Below are positions 56,801-64,000 of a DNA stretch of 64,000 nucleotides, piece by piece. This stretch comes from Epichloe hybrida. Its lineage: Eukaryota > Ascomycota > Sordariomycetes > Hypocreales > Clavicipitaceae. The notes below the pieces were generated by a model, which saw only the letters and a list, made by a program, of their open reading frames with translations, had not been told where the DNA came from and did not search any database. Location: positions 1,798,001 through 1,862,000 of the forward strand of contig JAFEKR010000008.1 of assembly GCA_019022495.1 (NCBI GenBank), read 5' to 3'. The position numbers were made by a program, and so were the translations under genes. Positions within the stretch are counted from its first letter, which is position 1. Every line of letters starts with the position of its first letter.

Positions 56801-56864
56801 TTGCTTTTGTCGCACATCGCGTCAACATGGTTCCTTGGTGTTTCTCATTTGCGGCGGACCATCA
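53823..56864. other. Gene-poor region with possible degenerate sequence
   Basis: About 3 kb between the methyltransferase and PI4K genes. Several broken frames (for example 54116-54346, 54789-55082 and 55190-55468 plus) have no recognisable domain, and stops interrupt any joined reading. TACTCGG and GTCCGTA motifs lie near 56145-56240. It may hold the missing first exon of the methyltransferase gene. Confidence 0.45.
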
Positions 56865-59302
56865 TTAGCACCAGGTAAAGACGGGATTTCTGCTCTTGAC
56901 TGCCTCGAGCCGTTCCACAATGACTCTTCGTCGATTGCCCATTTGTCCCTCGGCTGCAGCATAGCCCAGGTCCCCCTCGAGATCATCGTCGCTGCACAAG
57001 TCTTGCGAGTCACCGTAGAGTTGTTGCGCAATACTGCTGCTGTTTTGCCGTGCCGCAGCTGGAGATGCAAACGAGTATCGCCGTTGCTGGCGGGGGCCGT
57101 GACGCGCGGGTTCGTAAACGTTGAGTGAACGTGATGCCGTGCTGTTTTCAAAGGGGCTTCGTTCTGGCCCCTTGATAGGTTTTCTCTCGTGGGGGGAGCG
57201 CGCATCGTCTTCGTTTGGACTTGAAACCTCGTCGAATCGCAATGAACGAGGCATCTCGATTGGCGCAGACTGCAAGCCCAGGAGATCTGCTGTGGTGTCT
57301 TGTGCGGCTGTAGCAGAGCTCGCAATGTCGGCCTCATCCATGGAATCCCGGAGAAACGAGTTTCGGCGGAGCTCTGAAGATGTCACACGCATTGGAACTG
57401 CAACAGGGACTTCAACGAGATCGTCCCAGACACACACTTTGGCTCTTCTTGTGAGTTCAAGAGGGCCATGGTCCGGTGTTTTCAGGGCCTCAACTACATT
57501 CCAAGCTTGGCCCTTCATGACGGCGATTTGCTTGGCAAACATGCGCTCTTGGAAATCCTCGTCAACCTGAAAGACTCTTTTGAGTGCCATCTGCGTCTGG
57601 GCCCACCATGCCGTCGATGTGAGTAGGGGTAGGAAATGATCTCTCGTCTTTTGTGAAAAGGGTCGGCCAATTAGATCGACAGGAAGGAACAGCCAGCCAA
57701 ATGGAAAGCTGCCAACGATTTTGTTAGCAATGCAACGACTGTGGAGTTGGCATGTCAAGTACGGCGACATACCTTCGCCAAGCATCCGGATGCTTCCAAG
57801 GCCAGGACAAGGAATTGTCGATGGCCCCCACAGAGATGGTGGGTTCCTTTGATGATGAAGCCTTGTTAGACGACGCATTCATAGGCCTCTGGCTCTTATA
57901 AGGATATGATGCACTCGTTGCAGACTGAGGCATTTGCGCCGCCTGTACAGGGCGTGGCCCACTGTCTTGGTCGTTGTCCCGAGAGTTCTCCATGTTCAGG
58001 TGAACAGGATCAGAAACCACAGACACTTTCCCGGCTTCCCAGTCGACCTTGATCATCCAGTTATCGAGACCTCGATCTGTATTTCTCATGATGTAATCCA
58101 GAATGACCAACTTTTCGAGTTCCTCCCTGAATGATATTTTGATCTGCTCCGTCCAGACAAATCGTGGGGGTCCAGTGGCTTCCTCCGTGGCTTCTCGAGT
58201 TTCTTCATCGCTCGAATCACCATTCTCTGGCGATCCGGATGTGGACGGGCGACAGCTCTCGGTCCATCGCTTCTTACGGTTTCGATGCGTCTCATTTGCT
58301 CGAAATCCGGACCAGTATTGATCGGGCCAAGGATGCTCACGCAGGAAAACATTTGCGTCTTTGTAGCCTTTCAAGAAGACCTGAAAACTCCCTGGCTTGG
58401 TTGGTAACGGTTTCTTCTTTCTGTAGAAGCTGCGTCGGTCCCAGAAGGGATAATGGAACGATTTGGATGATAGCCAGACGACGTCTGTATAGGGTACTAA
58501 GTGGGTGCGAAGCTGATTGTCAAGTACGTAGGCTGCGGCTTCACTAACGTATGACAGGTTTGGGATGAGACTAAAGAAAGAGTCGCAAGGTCAGATCAAG
58601 GAGAAGAAAACACGAAAAAAGAAAATTGCACATCGGTTGTCAAGCATACCAGGCTCGGCCAAAACAGCAGGGGAAGAGATTCCTGTGAATCCATTTATTC
58701 CACTTGGGATTACCCGCCGCATAGGGTTCCTCATCTTTTGGTTTGAACACACCAACAATCTTGCCGTCCGGGTTCCTCGCAAAGTAGCTGCCCGAACTAC
58801 CCTGCGAAATCATGCTTGGATGGACCTCCTGTCGTATCGCAACCCTTACACTCTCCACGATGGCTTCAAATTCAGCCCGGGTTATTGCTCCGGGCTGATC
58901 CTCAGCGAGGAATTCCGCCGTAACAGGCCTCACGCCCTCGGGGGGTTGGAAAACAGAGTGTTGGATTTCGAGCCGTTCTTCTTCGCCCAAGATGCTTTTC
59001 TCCCTTCCACGTTTGAATTTGGAAGTTATCTCGTCGGCCCATCGTTCTAACCGAGCGTTTATGGCTTTAATGTCTACGCCCCCAGAGCTTCCTCCCCGTT
59101 TGTGAAGCTTCGGCCTTTGATTATTCGCCTTGGGACTGACGATTCCTGGGCGATACTTTGGTTGCTGGGTAATAGGTGCGAAGCGTGGCGCCGAGGCCGG
59201 CTGCAGAGAGGCCGAAGACTGTGCGAGATCATCGTCGGAGTCGGTAAGGTCGGCTTGGGTGAGGCGTTCGTAGCCGGTAGTAGGGGGGCGATCGCGGGGC
59301 AT
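56865..59302 (-). CDS. lsb6: Phosphatidylinositol 4-kinase type II, Lsb6-like
   Basis: Minus-strand exons 59302-58650, 58570-57773 and 57708-56865 give 764 residues. Introns have GTATGC/TTTAG and GTATGT/GGCAG; the second junction reads AWRSFPFGWLFLPVDLIGRPF. The kinase core begins SQGSSGSYFARNPDGKIVGV (nucleotide-binding loop) and KPKDEEPYAAGNPKW. LKGYKDANVFLREHPWP and the catalytic DYIMRNTDRGLDNWMIK (residues about 376-392) with VSVVSDPVHLN, a DPV form at the DxG-like position, follow. The C-terminal 200 residues are Ser/Pro-rich and probably disordered. It makes PI4P at endosome, vacuole and plasma membrane. Yeast Lsb6 also binds Las17. The N-terminal 100 residues are polar. Start is the first ATG. 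Confidence 0.9.
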
Positions 59303-60023
59303 GATTTCCAGATGGGGATGTTGTGATTCCTAGGCCATTCCGATCGCAATTGCTCGAGTGGTCGAGGATGCTTCTGAAAAGAAGGTCGACCAACGGCGGC
59401 AGCTCGCAACCAAGTCGACTGGATGACGCGTATGGTACGAATACCGAGAAAGATGGGTGGCGGGCAGGAAGAAGGCCAGAGTGGCCGAGTGACGTGCAGA
59501 ATCAGACAAGAATGAAAAGGAGTGACGTGTTGTGATACCCAAACATTGAATTGGAGCTTGGCAACTTGGAGCATTGGAGCAGCGGACAGGTGCATGTGGG
59601 ACCCGGCAGTGGGCCTGGATCCCTAAAAGGGGCATGAAGAAGTTTATGTAATCCGTACACATGTACACATGTAGTCCGTCTTGCAGACCCTACGGAGTAC
59701 GGAGTAAAGGATGTTCCTTTTCATGATTCCTGTTGGCTCCTTCCAAGCATTTCCATTTTCCATGATTTACCTCTTTTTGCCAGCGGACGCGAAGTCTACG
59801 CAGCTCCCCAGCTCGGCTTGGCGTGTTGTTCTTCCTTGGATAGACAGACAAAGTCCCATCACTTTGCCATCCATATTGGAGCTCCTCGTTGTGACGGTCG
59901 TGCGTGCTCTCAGTCGGATAGTGCATGTGTGCCTGAATGAGGCTGACGCCCGTGAGGGGGACTTCCAGAAGCCATTTGGAGGGGGCAACAACTGTATGAC
60001 TCTGTACAAGATTAAAGCGCAAA
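59303..60023. other. PI4K promoter side
   Basis: Leader and promoter of the PI4K gene. It contains the compound motif CTACGGAGTACGGAGTAAAGG near 59691 and GTACACATGTACACATG, a palindromic ACATGT run near 59656. No gene is supported. Confidence 0.5.
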
Positions 60024-60629
60024 TTGGATGCGGAGAACTTTTTCGCTGAGATGAAAGGCGTTGGTGGTGAGCATCATCACATGGCGCCAATTGCTTGCCG
60101 CAGTCCGCAGAGTCAGCCGCCCCGGCCAGGCCGCCTCGTCACTCTCGATGAGTCAACCGGCCACTCTATGAGTCAACCGGCCGTCGACAACATCGAACTT
60201 ATCCCCGTCTTCGACCATATTCCAGATGGTGCGGTCAGTGGCATTGTCCGTGGTAATCGACACAAGAACCTCCTACTCTACCGCCGAAGTAGTCAGGGTC
60301 TGGCGCACGAAGCGCCTAGAATTCATCAAGATTAACGAATCCAACGAAGCCGTCAAGAGTCCCTCCCGCAGGTCGAACAAAACCCCGTTGTGCTGACCCT
60401 GGTGTCCAGTAGGGCCCTGGGACCCCAAGGAGGCAAGGACATGAAAGCCCAGCTGGAGGCGTGGAGCAATGCCCTCCTCGTCGTTGCGATTTGTCTACGA
60501 GAGGACGCGGAAGGGAGAGATGGGCAAGACGCAGAGGTGAAGGTGAAGACGGGCGAGAAAATCGAGGTCGAGGCCGAGGCCGAGGCCAAGCCTACGATCG
60601 TGGGGGACAATGTGCCTGAGGTGGGGTGA
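60024..60629 (+). pseudogene. Relic of an unrecognised gene, three frames
   Basis: Three frames in succession carry protein-like text: HHHMAPIACRSPQSQPPRPG to SGIVRG (60024-60250), VVIDTRTSYSTAEVVRVW with RTKRLEFIKINESNEAV (about 60250-60360), then VVLTLVSSRALGPQGGKDMK to KAQLEAWSNALLVVAICL (60390-60629). No splice sites join them plausibly, so small indels are likely. ATGAGTCAACCGGCC is directly repeated at 60141-60180. No start ATG of certain status exists. The family is not recognised. Confidence 0.4.
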
Positions 60630-62320
60630 GATCAACGCCCAGACAGCGCATCATCATCGCACGGCGCGAATGGGCATCAGAGGCCATCGATTGGATGGTG
60701 GATTGGGCTATTACACAAGTGTATGTATCTCTCCGTGATCCGGGGGCAGTAGTCCGTATTACTGGTCGGCATTGGACGTTGGGGGCTCGGACACTCGGAC
60801 ACGATGATGATGATGATGATGATGCGCTCTTGGCAAGCGGGCATTCTTCCTTCTCTATTCGTGTGTTAGTGCTTCAGCGGCGGACTAGTAGCGCATACAA
60901 TTTTGTGACCATGTAAACTTACTCTACGCCTCGTCACGAGCTGTGCAACGGCCTTCTTCACGAGAAAGGAGGGGCAGGAATGTGAAATGAAGCAACGTGC
61001 GACGTGTGCCGCGACTCCGTTTCGAATTTTTAATTCCAAGAAAACGAAACTTGGCTTGCACCAGAAGGACTAGCCCCCGAAATGGCAGCTGTTCAACATC
61101 CGTGGCAGAGACATGTTCCCGCTGTATTACATTACCTGACCTATTCAGGGTAGGAGAGGCGTCCAGTCTGAGGTTGTTGCTGCAAGAACAGGGTTTCCCG
61201 AACACGTGGCAGTGCACAGGATCGGCAGTTTTGGTTGTAAAAGTCCGCCTCTGACATGACACACATGGGCACACGAGGGCGGACTGGCATGAATGGCGAC
61301 CGTGTAGCCGATCTCCCTTGCGACCAGTCCCGAAGCCACCCTCCCTTTTCTTGGTGCCCTCGTGCCATGCATAAATATTCTTGCCTCGGGCTTGTCGGCT
61401 AGTTGAATATGCTTCACGATGAACATTGAACATGCCCAAACAAACACTCCAATTGGCCGGCACTTGGGGAGGGGTGGCACACTAATTGCCGGTACTACAC
61501 AATTACCTAATCAAACAAGGGGACGACGCGACCTCGAGCGGACACGACACATTCCGGATCGGTAAATGTGTTGAAATGGGATGATGAGCTCTTACCGATT
61601 GCCGGGTTGTACTCGGTACTCCGGATTATACCGCGAACTTTCCAAGAGTACATGTCAGAAGTTGTCGCCATGTGGGTTAAAAGTATTGATAAGAGGTTCG
61701 TCGTCATTCAATTCATCATTACGGGGCTCCAATTCTTGGGCTGCCAGGCCAATGTCAGGCCACTGTACCTACCAGCTGGGGGGGGTCCTCAGGTGGCCTC
61801 AGGTGACCTCGAAGAAAGACATGTTCCGTATGGAGGGAGCGGGAGCCACTCCCCGGTGCTAAGCTGGGGCTATGATGGCACTGCGAGTTGTATTATTCGG
61901 ATTACTCCGTATTATGTATGTACTAGTTGATAATTGTAATCCGTACTCGTAGTCCGTATGTATGTACATATGTACACCTCGTTTCGCAACACACCACCTG
62001 GGGACTCTTTCAATCTCTCTCTTCCTGCGTCCCACCTCTTATTTAATTGTATCACCTTGGTCCTCGGGTGTTCATCACTCCTGTTTGATCTTCGCTTCCT
62101 TTTTCTTCCCCTTATTGCTTTACCTTCTATTTCAACAGTCAGTACTCCGAAGCTCTCGCTGGTTGAATCTTGCCGAAAGATTCACCATCGTTGCCGTAAT
62201 CATTGTGCTGCCCCTTCGCCCCCCAAATTCCAGGCACACGACCACCTTGCTGCTGCATATTCCAATCACATCGCAGTTTTCTCTTGCACAATTTTCAATC
62301 GATAGCTACCTCGAGGCAGA
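60630..62320. other. Intergenic region
   Basis: No supported gene over about 1.7 kb. A (GAT)n microsatellite lies at 60801-60824. Dense TACGGAGTA-type motifs occur at 60746-60763, 61605-61625, 61905 and 61935-61955. The last 300 bases are CT-rich, like a leader. Confidence 0.5.
60801..60824. repeat. (GAT)n microsatellite
   Basis: About seven tandem GAT units. It is non-coding as far as can be seen. Confidence 0.85.
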
Positions 62321-62785
62321 ATGGCACCTCTTGCTGAGACTACGGACGCTTTCCGAGATGCTCCCGTCGCTGGAATGAACGAGGACGTTTCCAGAGGACG
62401 CAAGAGATCTCGGAGCCTCTCTAGAACTTCAAGACCAAGGTCCCTTCGACCGGACGAGTCTAGCACACTACGAGGAAGATCACCACGGCGGGCGACGTCT
62501 CCCTTCCAGCTGCATTCTCGCAATGCCTCTCCGACAACCCTGAGGTCACCTACCACCCAAATCCTACTATACAATCAACTTTGCCGGGCTCGCCGCGAGC
62601 ACTGCCCCTCTCGCACCGCCTCGCCTACCGACAGAACAGTTCGCCGTCGTCAAAGAACAAGAAGTCGAAGCCGCAAGCCTCGACGGGACCACGAACCAGT
62701 GCGATCCCCGGAGGTCCTATCCCGTCTGAGAAATGAGGTTTTCTTTCAACACGCAAATAATTCAAGCACAACATCTCAACAATAA
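62321..62785 (+). CDS. Short SR-rich protein, doubtful
   Basis: Uninterrupted frame of 154 residues from ATG 62321. The N-terminus (MAPLAETTDAFRDAPVAGMN) is followed by RS/SR-dipeptide-rich stretches such as SRGRKRSRSLSRTSRPRS. Upstream there is a CT-rich leader, as in real genes. Against it, the next frame also gives gene-like text from about 62540 (DNPEVTYHPNPTIQ, KNKKSKPQASTG), so either a hidden intron or a frameshift may change the C-terminus. It may be the 5' part of a larger gene. No family is recognised. Confidence 0.4.
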   Translation: MAPLAETTDAFRDAPVAGMNEDVSRGRKRSRSLSRTSRPRSLRPDESSTLRGRSPRRATSPFQLHSRNASPTTLRSPTTQILLYNQLCRARREHCPSRTASPTDRTVRRRQRTRSRSRKPRRDHEPVRSPEVLSRLRNEVFFQHANNSSTTSQQ

Positions 62786-64000
62786 TACCCAACACACTTA
62801 TTGAGACACGTTCCCGGATGGCTGCTGTAGCAAGATTGCACTGCATCTTGTTGTACCATATATTTGAGGCATAACGTACTCCTTACCCGACCTGTTTTTT
62901 TTTTTTATTGGTTAGAAGAGATTTGGAATAAAAACCCCGGCGAAATCGGCGTCTGAAAGATTGGTCACATGGCGCTTAGAAAACCAGGCAAGTCAAAATC
63001 ACATATTTCTTGGCTGGATGCTGTTTCCATTCAGTTCTTCATCCTCTCGCATAAGGCTGGTCACACTTTGGAGTTTCACTGGGATATGTCATTTTTCTTT
63101 CTCTCCCTTTCTCTTCCATTCCATTTCATGGTTTCGGGCGGAATTGCTGGCACTTACCAAAAATCCGCGAATGTGTATTTTGTCTTTTTGAGTTCCCCTA
63201 GGTTGCAAAAGAGAGGATAGAGGGCCGGAATGTTATCATAAATCACTCATCTCCCTCAAAACCCATGGTTCCGACCTAAAGCTGGTCATATCGAAAAATC
63301 GTACGAGAACATTTGAAGTTGCGTAAAGTTTGATGTGCCGCCTACATATGCATATGTAATAGACCTGGGCCCCTTTTTGCCATTTTATAGTGGGTCGTAG
63401 TGGAGCTACGGGTACCCAAGCTTCTTTGCCAGACAGTTGACGGCTGACGTAATGCATTCATGCACGTGTTGGAGTCTGCGAGCACGCACGGAGTACATAC
63501 CCGGCCGAACTGGTCGTCAACTTTTTTGGATCTCACGATAACGTGTGGAAGCCCTTCGCCTGGTCGTGCCGATCTTTCTTTGCTCAACTTTCATTTGCAG
63601 CATACGCTCACTCGCGTGCACATACGCCAGGACTCTGCATTTCGATTGCTGGATGAATTCTCGCCAAAAAACACCCATCTGCCCCCGAAATAAGCAATTT
63701 TCTTCCTCCCCGAAAAGCACCCGCATTCTACACGGCGATCCGGTGCAACTACACCCTTGAGTCTTCACAAACCGCACGGCCAGCCGCGGGCATGCCAATC
63801 CGACTCGTACAAGCTTGGGCGTAGCAGTCGGCTGCCCAATCAAGCCTCATGCTGGAAAGAACGGCCGCCAGCCTGGAATCATGCAGCCTCCAGCGTGTTC
63901 TCTCCAAGCCAGGCAGATTATCGAAACGATGCAGACACCTTTCTGCGGACTTTTGGCAGCATGGCGCCTCAGCAATCGAGCTCTCTGGCATATGGCCGTC
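62786..64000. other. Terminal non-coding region
   Basis: No supported gene. A CACGGAGTACATAC motif lies at about 63488. Short frames near 63440-63990 lack recognisable domains. The window end may cut a neighbouring gene's flank. Confidence 0.4.

Noticed and set aside
1..64000. CRISPR arrays, bacterial operons, riboswitches
   Set aside because: No regularly spaced direct repeats, Shine-Dalgarno patterns or prokaryotic gene order were seen. The introns and gene content are fungal.

Overview
The window looks like nuclear DNA of a filamentous ascomycete, most likely a sordariomycete of the Hypocreales type. The genes are separate and mostly carry one to seven short GT-AG introns (about 55-100 bases). 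They encode fungal proteins such as Arp9, Med21, Sec62, an Lsb6-type PI 4-kinase, Tdp1, a GH35 beta-galactosidase and a LaeA/UMTA-like methyltransferase. Two tRNA-Asn genes with oligo-T terminators fit this. No bacterial, viral or organellar signal was seen. The assignment rests on reading protein motifs; no database was searched.

Layout. 0.7-3.2 kb: a C2H2 zinc-finger gene with a disrupted 3' end, running straight into an F-box-like pseudogene. 3.2-6.9 kb: non-coding. 6.9-9.6 kb: a Ysc84/SH3YL1-type actin-patch protein. 10.6-12.9 kb: Arp9, convergent with a MATE transporter (13.4-15.5 kb, minus), followed by tyrosyl-DNA phosphodiesterase (16.5-18.1 kb, minus). A shared 0.95 kb promoter region separates it from a membrane-anchored protein disulfide isomerase (19.1-21.4 kb). 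22.4-24.0 kb: a GNAT acetyltransferase and a truncated RNase T2 relic. 24.3-25.7 kb: Sec62 (minus), divergent from Med21 (26.2-26.7 kb), then a pyrimidine 5'-nucleotidase of the HAD family (minus). 28.7-31.2 kb: a large disordered protein of unknown role. 33.2-35.5 kb: phosphoinositide phospholipase C (minus) with a truncated C2 domain. 38.5 and 39.4 kb: an inverted pair of tRNA-Asn genes. 40.5-43.7 kb: a second large disordered protein. 43.9-47.5 kb: secreted beta-galactosidase (minus). 48.2-48.5 kb: a 348 bp inverted-repeat element with 9-bp target duplication, of Mutator type. 50.5-51.2 kb: Aim41-like mitochondrial protein (minus). 52.3-53.8 kb: an eight-exon methyltransferase gene (minus) that no long ORF reveals. 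56.9-59.3 kb: PI 4-kinase (minus). 59.3-64 kb: mostly non-coding, with one gene relic and a doubtful SR-rich reading frame.

Functional picture. Most genes are housekeeping: transcription and chromatin (Arp9, Med21), ER translocation and folding (Sec62, PDI), phosphoinositide signalling (PLC, PI4K), DNA repair (Tdp1) and nucleotide metabolism. They do not form an evident operon-like or biosynthetic cluster. Accessory signals sit between them: gene relics (F-box, RNase T2, the 60 kb relic), a Mutator-like miniature element, minisatellites and a dispersed TACGGAGTA-type intergenic motif. I did not find a convincing new multi-gene system; the most rewarding items are the miniature element, the hidden methyltransferase gene, the C2H2/F-box junction and the dispersed motif.
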